Source: Paenibacillus sp. (GTDB taxonomy: Bacteria; Bacillota; Bacilli; Paenibacillales; Paenibacillaceae). From it: a stretch of DNA of 7,054 bases. A model generated the notes under the pieces. The model was not told the origin of the DNA. It saw only the letters and a list, made by a program, of their open reading frames with translations, and searched no databases. The translations under genes and the position numbers were made by a program. How positions within the stretch are numbered: the first letter of the stretch is position 1; every line of letters starts with the position of its first letter. The DNA lies in NCBI GenBank assembly GCA_029256665.1, contig JAQSXN010000205.1:1-7054 (forward strand). Direction: 5' to 3'. Shown here piece by piece: positions 1 to 5,076 of the stretch.

Positions 1-78
1 GAGCTGCGGCGCAAGCGCGAACGCAATCAAGCAAGCCGGGCGGCGGCGCAAACGGAGTCGCCCGCCGGATCGGCGTGA
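1..78 (+). CDS. C-terminal tail of an unidentified upstream gene (5' partial)
   Basis: Frame 1 is open from the window edge to a TGA at 76-78 and encodes 25 residues, beginning ELRRKRERNQ and ending ESPAGSA. The tail is rich in Arg, Gln and Ala and looks like a flexible basic C-terminus, with no recognisable domain. This frame is preferred because its stop lies 3 nt before a strong intrinsic terminator on the same strand. The other two forward frames run through or past that terminator. In many Bacillales glyA lies upstream of upp, but this basic tail does not look like a typical glyA end, so I do not name it. The product is unknown from what is visible. Confidence 0.55.
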   Translation, partial: ELRRKRERNQASRAAAQTESPAGSA

Positions 79-81
79 CGG

Positions 82-120
82 ACAACCTCGCATGTGAGAT
101 GCGGGGTTGTTTTGTTGTTG
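82..120 (+). terminator. Intrinsic terminator of the upstream gene
   Basis: A 12-bp stem (82-93 with 99-110, one G-U pair) encloses a 5-nt GTGAG loop. It is followed immediately by the T-rich stretch TTTGTTGTTG. It begins 3 nt after the TGA of the preceding reading frame. The T-rich side lies downstream only on the + strand, so the terminator acts in the forward direction and separates the upstream unit from upp. Confidence 0.85.
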
Positions 121-352
121 TTTGCGCCAGGCGGAAGGCGCCGTGAGCACGAGTCGGGTCGGAGCGGCTCGCGGCTGGCGCCGCGCTTCTTAAGCGGTGT
201 ACGGATGCTTTAATGTTTCCCGTCTTGTCTTGCCGAACCGCCCGCAGAGCAGCTGCATTCAGGGTTCAGGCATTCGGAGATTCGGCGGTTTTTGCGACCG
301 TGCGGGGCGGATTTATTTTTTTGCGGACCGGGATGCAAGGCCTAAACTACAG
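121..352. other. Non-coding spacer upstream of upp, with a GC-rich inverted repeat
   Basis: About 230 nt lie between the upstream terminator and the upp promoter with no convincing gene. The only forward ORF (197-409) lacks a ribosome binding site, has no recognisable protein features and runs over the upp promoter. Structure is present: GCGCCAG (124-130) is complementary to CTGGCGC (175-181), and inside it CGAGTC (150-155) can pair with GGCTCG (166-171). Two imperfect direct copies of a GCGG-NN-GGCGCCG block occur at 131-143 and 171-183. The rest, about 185-350, shows nothing I can assign. Confidence 0.5.
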
Positions 353-361
353 TGCTATAAT
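353..361 (+). promoter_or_regulatory. Extended -10 promoter of upp
   Basis: The sequence TGCTATAAT is a perfect extended -10 (TGN plus TATAAT), 82 nt upstream of the upp start codon. No good -35 hexamer is found 16-18 nt upstream (the region reads GATGCAAG). This is typical of extended -10 promoters read by the housekeeping sigma factor. Transcription should start near 367-370, at the left arm of a stem-loop. Confidence 0.7.
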
Positions 362-368
362 ATATGGG

Positions 369-407
369 ATTGTGGCCGTGATAAAGTGAAGCATACATTG
401 CCACAAT
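369..407 (+). promoter_or_regulatory. Stem-loop at the 5' end of the upp transcript
   Basis: ATTGTGGC (369-376) and GCCACAAT (400-407) are perfectly complementary over 8 bp and enclose a 23-nt A-rich loop. The left arm starts 7 nt after the -10 hexamer, so the RNA would begin with this hairpin. It could stabilise the 5' end of the mRNA. Read as DNA, the dyad could instead be an operator overlapping the start site. It does not contain a sequence I recognise as a PyrR-binding loop. Confidence 0.5.
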
Positions 408-426
408 AGAAGGTATAAGGAAACAT

Positions 427-432
427 AGGAGG
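427..432 (+). promoter_or_regulatory. Ribosome binding site of upp
   Basis: A perfect AGGAGG lies 11 nt before the upp ATG at 444, which is slightly long. A second ATG at 437, out of frame, lies only 4 nt from it. Homology decides for 444 as the upp start. The competing ATG opens a 9-codon ORF that ends at 464-466, inside upp. Confidence 0.75.
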
Positions 433-443
433 AATTATGCTCC

Positions 444-1073
444 ATGAGCAAATTGGTAATCTGTGATCACCCGCTAATCCAGCACAAGCTAACGTACATC
501 CGCAACAAAGACACGGGCACGAAGGACTTTCGCGAGTTGGTCGACGAGGTGGCGACGTTGATGGCTTACGAGATTACGCGGGAAATTCCGCTGGACACCG
601 TCAAGGTGCAGACCCCCGTGGCGGAGACGGAAGCAAAAGTCGTGTCGGGGCGGATGCTTGGACTTATTCCGATTCTGAGAGCGGGACTTGGCATGGTCGA
701 CGGCATTCTGAAGCTGATTCCTTCGGCTAAGGTAGGCCATATCGGGCTTGCGCGCGATCATGAAACTTTGCAACCTAAGGAATATTATATAAATCTGCCA
801 ACGGACGCGCCGAACCGGCTTCTGATCGTGATCGATCCCATGTTGGCCACCGGCGGCTCGGCCATCGCGGCGATCAACTCGCTCAAGCAGCGCGGCTGCG
901 ACCAAATTAAGTTGATGTGCCTTATCGCCGCGCCGGAAGGCGTCAAGGCGTTCCAGGATGCGCATCCGGACATCGATATCTATATCGCGGCATTGGACGA
1001 GCGTCTTGACGAGAAGGGCTACATAGTGCCCGGTCTAGGCGACGCCGGAGACCGTATGTTCGGCACGAATTAA
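444..1073 (+). CDS. upp: Uracil phosphoribosyltransferase
   Basis: This enzyme converts uracil and PRPP to UMP and pyrophosphate in the cytoplasmic pyrimidine salvage pathway. The product is 209 residues, the usual length for the family. Visible motifs are PILRAGLGM at residues 76-84, the PRPP-binding loop with the acidic start DPMLATGGS at 131-139, and the uracil-binding C-terminal segment [12 protein letters not shown] at 193-204, ending in FGTN as in other Firmicutes. The start at 444 begins [16 protein letters not shown], which matches family N-termini. The gene has its own promoter at 353-361 and is transcribed toward wecB and the atp operon. Upp in the position just upstream of mnaA and atp genes is known in Listeria and Staphylococcus. 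No frameshift or missing residue is seen. Confidence 0.98.
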   Translation: MSKLVICDHPLIQHKLTYIRNKDTGTKDFRELVDEVATLMAYEITREIPLDTVKVQTPVAETEAKVVSGRMLGLIPILRAGLGMVDGILKLIPSAKVGHIGLARDHETLQPKEYYINLPTDAPNRLLIVIDPMLATGGSAIAAINSLKQRGCDQIKLMCLIAAPEGVKAFQDAHPDIDIYIAALDERLDEKGYIVPGLGDAGDRMFGTN

Positions 1074-1091
1074 TAAAGGCGGATGCCTTTA
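1074..1091 (+). terminator. Small hairpin after upp, at most a weak terminator
   Basis: TAAAGGC (1074-1080) pairs with GCCTTTA (1085-1091) around a GGAT loop, directly after the upp stop codon. The following sequence is AAAATTCTTG rather than a run of T, so efficient termination is doubtful. It may instead be an mRNA 3'-end or processing structure, allowing read-through into wecB. Confidence 0.35.
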
Positions 1092-1136
1092 AAAATTCTT
1101 GTAATTCAAATAGAAGTTCAAAAAATCTGCTTTTCA

Positions 1137-1300
1137 GCACAAGAGCGTATGCTTCCGATGCTGCGTTTTTTTCAAAAACGCTGTAGAAGGTTGGACGAAG
1201 CCGAGAACTGAGGAACGGAGCATAGCAGCGCTATGTGAGTACCTGCAATGTTTCCGGAGGAAACATACTTCGTAAGCATGTGCCTTAGTGCCGGCAACCT
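1137..1300 (+). other. Putative multi-branched structured RNA element or intergenic repeat
   Basis: Within the gap between upp and wecB, several segments are complementary in a nested order. The outer helix is 1137-1154 with 1274-1291: 18 positions, only two mismatches, and a core of GCGTATGCTT against AAGCATGTGC. Inside it are a hairpin 1163-1170/1174-1181 (GCGTTTTT, TTC loop), a helix 1195-1200/1268-1273 (ACGAAG/CTTCGT), a hairpin 1221-1226/1230-1235 (CATAGC, AGC loop) and a hairpin 1248-1255/1259-1266 (ATGTTTCC, GGA loop). AGGTTG (1188-1193) can also pair with CAACCT (1295-1300), which would be a pseudoknot across the outer helix. Such stacked complementarity is unlikely by chance. I do not recognise a named RNA family. 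It resembles intergenic repeats I associate with Paenibacillaceae, but that is from memory and unverified. Confidence 0.55.
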
Positions 1301-1305
1301 CGGGC

Positions 1306-1356
1306 CCCGCGAAAGTAATTGGATTAGACTTCAAAGCTTCACTTCACTTTCGTGGG
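1306..1356 (+). repeat. 11-bp inverted repeat upstream of wecB
   Basis: CCCGCGAAAGT (1306-1316) and ACTTTCGTGGG (1346-1356) pair over 11 bp with one G-U pair, enclosing a 29-nt loop. It starts 6 nt after the structured element at 1137-1300 and may be part of it. It is followed by TTTCGGAAAAG, so it is a poor terminator. The remaining stretch to the wecB start (1357-1451) shows no convincing promoter. Confidence 0.5.
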
Positions 1357-1437
1357 TTTCGGAAAAGATTCGACGTCGAGTAGGCTTCTTGGAGTGGACT
1401 TCGTGATCAAAAGTGGATTTTTTGAACTACATATATT

Positions 1438-1442
1438 GGGAG
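1438..1442 (+). promoter_or_regulatory. Ribosome binding site supporting the TTG start of wecB
   Basis: GGGAG lies 9 nt before the TTG at 1452. The in-frame GTG at 1413 would add 13 residues (beginning MDFLNYIYWEW) that homologues lack, and its nearest GGAG (1391-1394) is 18 nt away. The TTG start is therefore preferred. Confidence 0.6.
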
Positions 1443-1451
1443 TGGAAACTT

Positions 1452-2600
1452 TTGACTAAACTTAAGGTAATGACTATATTCGGGACGCGTCCGGAAGCCG
1501 TCAAGATGGCTCCGCTCGTGCTGGAGCTGCAGAAGCGGGACCGCGACATCGTATCGATCGTATGCGTGACGGCGCAGCATCGCCAAATGCTGGACCAGGT
1601 TCTCGACTTCTTCGAGATCGAGCCGAACTACGATCTGAACGTCATGAAAGAACGCCAGACGCTGACCGAGACGACGGTTCGCGTGCTGGAAGGGCTTGAG
1701 CCCGTGCTGGAGGAAGCGAAGCCGGACATCGTGCTCGTGCATGGCGATACGCAGACGACGTTCCTCGCGAGCTACGCTTCTTTCCTGAAGCAGATCAAAG
1801 TCGGCCACGTCGAAGCGGGTCTGCGGACATGGAATAAGATGTCCCCGTACCCGGAAGAAATGAACCGCCAGCTGGCGGGCGTCCTATCGGACATTCATTT
1901 CGCTCCGACGGAATGGTCGGCGAACAACCTCCGCAAGGAGAACAAGTCGGAGGACACGATCTACGTGACGGGCAATACGGCAACCGACGTGTTCCAATAT
2001 ACGGTGGACGATTCCTTCACCCATCCCGTTATCGAGTGGGCCAAGGGCAAGCGGATGATTCTGATGACCGCCCATCGGCGCGAATCGCTAGGCGAGCCGC
2101 ACCGCAATGTTTTCCGCGCGGTCAAGCGCATCGCGGACGAGCATGAAGACGTCGCGATCGTCTACGCCGTACATCCCAACCCGGCGGTACGCGAGCCGGC
2201 ACGCGAGCTGCTCGGCGATCACCCGCGCATTAGGCTCATCGACCCGCTGGACGTGTTCGAATTCCATAACATCTACCCGCATGCCTACATGATTATGACC
2301 GACTCCGGCGGCATGCAGGAAGAAGCTCCGTCCTTTGGTGTCCCTACGCTCGTACTCCGCGACACGACGGAGCGGCCGGAGGGCATCGAAGCAGGCACGC
2401 TGGAGCTTGTGGGCACGGAAGAAGAACACGTGTACGAACGCGCGAAAGCGCTCCTAAACGATACCTCTCTCTATTGCCGAATGAGCCAGGCGGCCAATCC
2501 TTACGGTGACGGCAAGGCTTCCGAGCGCATCGTCGATGCGATCTTGCATCATTTTGGAAGAATTCAGAATCGGCCGAATCCGTTCACACAAAGTTCATAG
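1452..2600 (+). CDS. wecB: UDP-N-acetylglucosamine 2-epimerase, non-hydrolysing
   Basis: The enzyme (also called MnaA) interconverts UDP-GlcNAc and UDP-ManNAc, supplying ManNAc for wall teichoic acid linkage units or secondary cell wall polysaccharide. From the TTG start the product is 382 residues, normal for the family, and opens TKLKVMTIFGTRPEAVKMAPL. The GT-B-like fold motifs are present: HGDTQTTF with Asp99, GHVEAGLRT with Glu121, PEEMNR with Glu135 and Arg139, TAHRRES with His208, and TDSGGMQEEAPS followed by RDTTERPEG. These match catalytic residues described for the E. coli and Bacillus enzymes. Gln42, Gln45, Arg68 and His241 match the allosteric UDP-GlcNAc site described for the B. 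anthracis enzyme (numbering from memory). A GTG at 1413 is the alternative start. No clear own promoter is seen, so read-through from upp is likely. The gene is complete. Confidence 0.95.
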   Translation: MTKLKVMTIFGTRPEAVKMAPLVLELQKRDRDIVSIVCVTAQHRQMLDQVLDFFEIEPNYDLNVMKERQTLTETTVRVLEGLEPVLEEAKPDIVLVHGDTQTTFLASYASFLKQIKVGHVEAGLRTWNKMSPYPEEMNRQLAGVLSDIHFAPTEWSANNLRKENKSEDTIYVTGNTATDVFQYTVDDSFTHPVIEWAKGKRMILMTAHRRESLGEPHRNVFRAVKRIADEHEDVAIVYAVHPNPAVREPARELLGDHPRIRLIDPLDVFEFHNIYPHAYMIMTDSGGMQEEAPSFGVPTLVLRDTTERPEGIEAGTLELVGTEEEHVYERAKALLNDTSLYCRMSQAANPYGDGKASERIVDAILHHFGRIQNRPNPFTQSS

Positions 2601-2633
2601 TTGCCATGGCGGTTGCGGCTTGATTGCGAAATA

Positions 2634-2655
2634 TACAGCATACAGTAGTACTGTA
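2634..2655. promoter_or_regulatory. Dyad with tandem heptamers upstream of the atp promoter
   Basis: TACAGTA (2641-2647) and TACTGTA (2649-2655) form a perfect inverted repeat around one G. It is preceded directly by a near copy, TACAGCA (2634-2640). A 7+1+7 dyad looks like a repressor or activator half-site pair rather than an RNA hairpin, because the 1-nt centre is too tight for a loop. It lies about 80 nt upstream of the atp -35 box. The protein that would bind it is unknown. Confidence 0.3.
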
Positions 2656-2666
2656 CGGTTTGTATG

Positions 2667-2701
2667 GCGGAGGAACCCACGTAACACAAGGGTTTTTCCG
2701 C
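2667..2701 (+). terminator. 12-bp hairpin after wecB, possible terminator
   Basis: The 12-nt arm 2667-2678 (from GCGGAGG to CCC) pairs along its whole length with 2690-2701 (GGG, five T, CCGC), using two G-U pairs and an 11-nt loop. The T tract lies inside the 3' arm, and the flank reads TTCCGTTCC. Termination is therefore plausible but not strong. The hairpin sits between the wecB stop at 2600 and the atp promoter at 2734, a sensible place to insulate the two units. Confidence 0.5.
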
Positions 2702-2733
2702 TTCCGTTCCCAGAAAATTCGATGCTCTTTTAA

Positions 2734-2763
2734 TTGACAAACCTTGCGACGCTTCGATAAAAT
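2734..2763 (+). promoter_or_regulatory. Sigma-A-type promoter of the atp operon
   Basis: A perfect -35 TTGACA (2734-2739) and a -10 TAAAAT (2758-2763, five of six matches to consensus) are separated by 18 nt. Transcription would begin near 2770. This places the in-frame ATG at 2766 outside the transcript and supports the ATG at 2793 as the first start codon of the operon. Confidence 0.8.
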
Positions 2764-2792
2764 AAATGAGGATTGACAGGGGTTGGGACGAT

Positions 2793-3026
2793 ATGAATGG
2801 GAAGGGCAACCAAGACAATCCATGGAAGGCCGCGGCGATGGTCGGGGCTATTGGCGTGGATGTCGGAATTTGTGTTTTCTTGGGCTATTGGCTTGGCTCC
2901 ATGGCTGGGGAACGCTTGGGCGATCCGAAAGCCTGGACGGTCTCCGGGCTGTTCGTCGGTCTGGCTGTCGGCCTCCTTTCAGCCATTCTGATCGTCAGAA
3001 AGGTGATGAAAGGACAAGATGGATAA
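2793..3026 (+). CDS. atpZ: AtpZ/AtpI family small membrane protein
   Basis: This is a 77-residue protein with two predicted transmembrane helices (about 12-36 and 47-68). It has a Gly-rich turn carrying GYWLGSMAGERLG at 31-43 and a basic, polar C-terminal end. This is the layout of the small AtpZ/AtpI-type protein (ATPase_gene1 family) found first in many bacterial atp operons. In alkaliphilic Bacillus, AtpZ and AtpI have been linked to Mg2+/Ca2+ uptake and synthase assembly; the role here is inferred. The ATG at 2793 is chosen over 2766 because the promoter predicts a transcript start near 2770 and AGGGG (2778-2782) lies 10 nt upstream. Its last 8 nt overlap the next gene, implying translational coupling. 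Confidence 0.85.
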   Translation: MNGKGNQDNPWKAAAMVGAIGVDVGICVFLGYWLGSMAGERLGDPKAWTVSGLFVGLAVGLLSAILIVRKVMKGQDG

Positions 3027-3384
3027 TATTTTTAGAACGGCGATGCGCGGGGCGCTTTTTTTTGCGGCCGCATGCCTGTTGCTTTGGGGTATATTCCCGG
3101 AACATAAGGCTATATTTGCCGGTCTGCTGCTGGGCGCACTCGCAAGTTTCATGAATGCGCTTTTGTTAAGGCGGAGAGTAGAGATGGTGGGACAAGCTCT
3201 CGCGAACCGCAGCGTTCGCAGGATGGGTCTTGGGCTGGGCAGCCGCATCGCGATGGTGCTGCTGGTGGCCATGATTGCTCTCAAGAACCCGGATACGCTT
3301 AACCTGCCGGCTACGCTGGCCGCCTGCATGATGATGCCGTTCATGATGTTGGTATCAGCTTTTCTTCACCATAAACGACTTTAA
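3019..3384 (+). CDS. atpI: ATP synthase protein I
   Basis: This is a 121-residue protein with four hydrophobic segments (about 9-26, 31-50, 75-90 and 95-117) separated by an Arg-rich loop around residues 51-69. Length, topology and position just before atpB fit ATP synthase subunit I. That protein is an accessory factor thought to help assemble the c-ring and is not part of the mature enzyme. The sequence is poorly conserved in this family, so the call rests on topology and context. The start codon overlaps the end of the preceding gene by 8 nt, with AAGGA (3010-3014) and AGGTGA (3001-3006) upstream. A 25-nt gap leads to atpB. Confidence 0.85.
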   Translation: MDNIFRTAMRGALFFAAACLLLWGIFPEHKAIFAGLLLGALASFMNALLLRRRVEMVGQALANRSVRRMGLGLGSRIAMVLLVAMIALKNPDTLNLPATLAACMMMPFMMLVSAFLHHKRL

Positions 3385-3409
3385 CTGCGGAAAGGGGTGA
3401 AATTTTTTA

Positions 3410-4180
3410 ATGCATGAATTTCCCATTATTCCTTTAGGGGACTTTAGGATCGACTTGTCCACGTGGGCGACGATCATTATTACGATGATCATTACTCTCG
3501 TGCTCGCTCGTCTCGCGGTTCGCAATCTGTCCGTAGAAAATCCGTCGAAGATGCAGAATTTCATGGAGTGGGTTGTCGAGTTCGTACACAACACGATCTC
3601 CAGCACCATGCCTTTGGAGAAGGTTAAGCGTTATCTATCGCTGGGTCTGACTCTGATTCTGTTCATTTTCATCTCCAACTTGCTGGGTCTGCCATTCGGC
3701 GTAGTGTTCGATATCGACACGGTCACGCCATGGCTGGGCGTTACGGAAGCTTTGCTGCACGAGCATCACGGCCACGTTCACATGTCCCTGTGGAAGTCTC
3801 CGACGGCGGATCTGTCCGTCACGGCCGGACTTGCGGTTACGGTTATCTTCCTGGTCCATTACCTGGGCCTGAAAGAAAACAGAAAGCATTACATCAAGCA
3901 CTATGTCGAGCCATTCCCTATATTCCTTCCTTTGAACATCATCAAGGAAATCTCGAAGCCGGTTACGCTGGCGCTTCGTCTCTACGCGAACATCTTCGCG
4001 GGCGAGGTCCTGATCTCCACGATTCTGATGCTAGGCTGGGTAGGCATCCCGTTCTTGGCCGCATGGCAAGGCTTCAGCGTATTCGTCGGCGCCATCCAGG
4101 CGTTCCTGTTTACGATTCTGACGATGGTGTACATCTCGCAATCGACGATTCACCATCACGAAGAAGAAGCGCATCATTGA
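3410..4180 (+). CDS. atpB: F1Fo ATP synthase subunit a
   Basis: This is the membrane stator subunit that forms the proton half-channels beside the c-ring. The product is 256 residues with several transmembrane segments, among them about 15-38, 76-100, 134-154, 200-217 and 221-243. The signature LALRLYANIFAGE at 187-199 carries the essential Arg190 (equivalent to E. coli Arg210) and Glu199 (Glu219). AIQAF at 228-232 carries Gln230, equivalent to Gln252. Compared with B. subtilis AtpB as I recall it, there is an extra segment of about 20 residues before WKSPTAD (128-134). It is rich in His (HEHHGHVH, 117-124), and the C-terminus is also His/Glu-rich. The gene has a strong AGGGGTGA ribosome binding site 9 nt upstream. 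It is complete. Confidence 0.97.
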   Translation: MHEFPIIPLGDFRIDLSTWATIIITMIITLVLARLAVRNLSVENPSKMQNFMEWVVEFVHNTISSTMPLEKVKRYLSLGLTLILFIFISNLLGLPFGVVFDIDTVTPWLGVTEALLHEHHGHVHMSLWKSPTADLSVTAGLAVTVIFLVHYLGLKENRKHYIKHYVEPFPIFLPLNIIKEISKPVTLALRLYANIFAGEVLISTILMLGWVGIPFLAAWQGFSVFVGAIQAFLFTILTMVYISQSTIHHHEEEAHH

Positions 4181-4193
4181 TTCTAGGTTTTTA

Positions 4194-4232
4194 AATCCCG
4201 GCTAAGGATCAATACGATTTCGATACGGGATT
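4194..4232 (+). promoter_or_regulatory. Stem-loop in the atpB-atpE intergenic leader
   Basis: AATCCCG (4194-4200) pairs perfectly with CGGGATT (4226-4232) around a 25-nt loop, 14 nt after the atpB stop. It is followed by an A/C-rich, apparently unstructured stretch to the atpE ribosome binding site, with no T run, so a terminator is unlikely. It may protect the downstream atpE message or set its translation. Confidence 0.4.
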
Positions 4233-4234
4233 AA

Positions 4235-4507
<273 letters not shown>

Positions 4508-4526
4508 GAAACAGTTCACATGCAAT

Positions 4527-4553
4527 GGCGGGGAAGGCCTAGCCCTCTTCGCC
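4527..4553 (+). terminator. Hairpin between atpE and atpF, possible partial terminator or processing signal
   Basis: The arm from 4527 (GGCGGGGA) pairs with the arm ending at 4553 (TCTTCGCC) over 8 bp with two G-U pairs. After one A-C mismatch, three more pairs (GGC/GCC) close on a CTA loop. The following TTCGTTTTGATTT is T-rich, as in a leaky terminator. Complete termination would cut off atpF and all genes behind it, so attenuation, or an mRNA end that protects the atpE message, is more likely. Confidence 0.5.
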
Positions 4554-4593
4554 TTCGTTTTGATTTCAAGCTTTAAAGGAAGGAGTGGCAGCT

Positions 4594-5076
4594 ATGGATT
4601 TTGTATGGGAAAATACAGTGTTTGCGATCTTGGCGTTCCTGATCTTGTACTGGCTGCTGAGCAAATACGCTTTCGGACCGTTGTTCTCGATTATGGAGCA
4701 GCGCAGAAAGATGATCAGCGAGCAAATGAGCACGGCCGAGAAGAGCCGCAAGGAAGCTGCATCTTCGATGGAAGAGCAGAAGGCTGCGCTCGAGCAAGCT
4801 CGCAAGGAAGCTTACGCGATTATCGAGCAAGCTAGAACGACAAGCACGAAGCAAGCCGACGAGATCGTTACAACCGCGAAGAACGAGGCATCCCGCCTGA
4901 AGGACGACGCGCTGAAAGATATCGAAAGCGAGAAAAACAAAGCGATTGCCGCGCTTCGTTCCGAAGTGGGCGGCATCTCCGTGAAGATCGCTTCGAAGAT
5001 TATCGAGAAGCAGGTTGACGAGAAGTCGCAAGAGCAGATCGTGAACCAATACCTCAAAGAGGTAGGAAGCAAATGA
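4594..5076 (+). CDS. atpF: F1Fo ATP synthase subunit b
   Basis: This is the peripheral stalk subunit that ties the membrane part to F1 as a dimer. The product is 160 residues: one N-terminal transmembrane helix (about 6-24), then a long charged helix rich in Glu, Lys, Ala and Gln (about 33-125) suited to a right-handed coiled coil, then a C-terminal part (about 126-160) that should contact the delta subunit. The ATG at 4594 is chosen because AAGGAAGGAG ends 8 nt upstream. The GTG at 4585 would overlap that ribosome binding site and add only three residues. The stop overlaps the atpH start by 4 nt (ATGA), implying coupled translation of the two stalk subunits. Confidence 0.95.
   Translation: MDFVWENTVFAILAFLILYWLLSKYAFGPLFSIMEQRRKMISEQMSTAEKSRKEAASSMEEQKAALEQARKEAYAIIEQARTTSTKQADEIVTTAKNEASRLKDDALKDIESEKNKAIAALRSEVGGISVKIASKIIEKQVDEKSQEQIVNQYLKEVGSK

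Noticed and set aside
197..409. 70-codon forward ORF in the gap before upp
   Set aside because: No ribosome binding site, no recognisable protein features, and it runs through the upp promoter and the 5' stem-loop.
362..443. PyrR-type attenuator or riboswitch in the upp leader
   Set aside because: The leader is only about 75 nt. It has a single stem-loop without a T run, and I see no PyrR-binding consensus or antiterminator alternative.
489..965. 158-codon reverse-strand ORF inside upp
   Set aside because: Antisense shadow of the well-supported upp gene, with no initiation signal or recognisable family.
1134..1334. 66-codon reverse-strand ORF across the structured element
   Set aside because: It lies over the nested inverted repeats, has no clear ribosome binding site, and its product has no domain. 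It is best explained as an accidental frame in the element.
1432..1437. TATATT as a -10 box for wecB
   Set aside because: No -35 or extended -10 TG is suitably placed, and transcription would start too close to the TTG start codon to include the ribosome binding site.
2766..2792. Longer N-terminus for the AtpZ-like protein from the ATG at 2766
   Set aside because: This ATG lies 3 nt after the -10 box, upstream of the predicted transcript start, and has no ribosome binding site.
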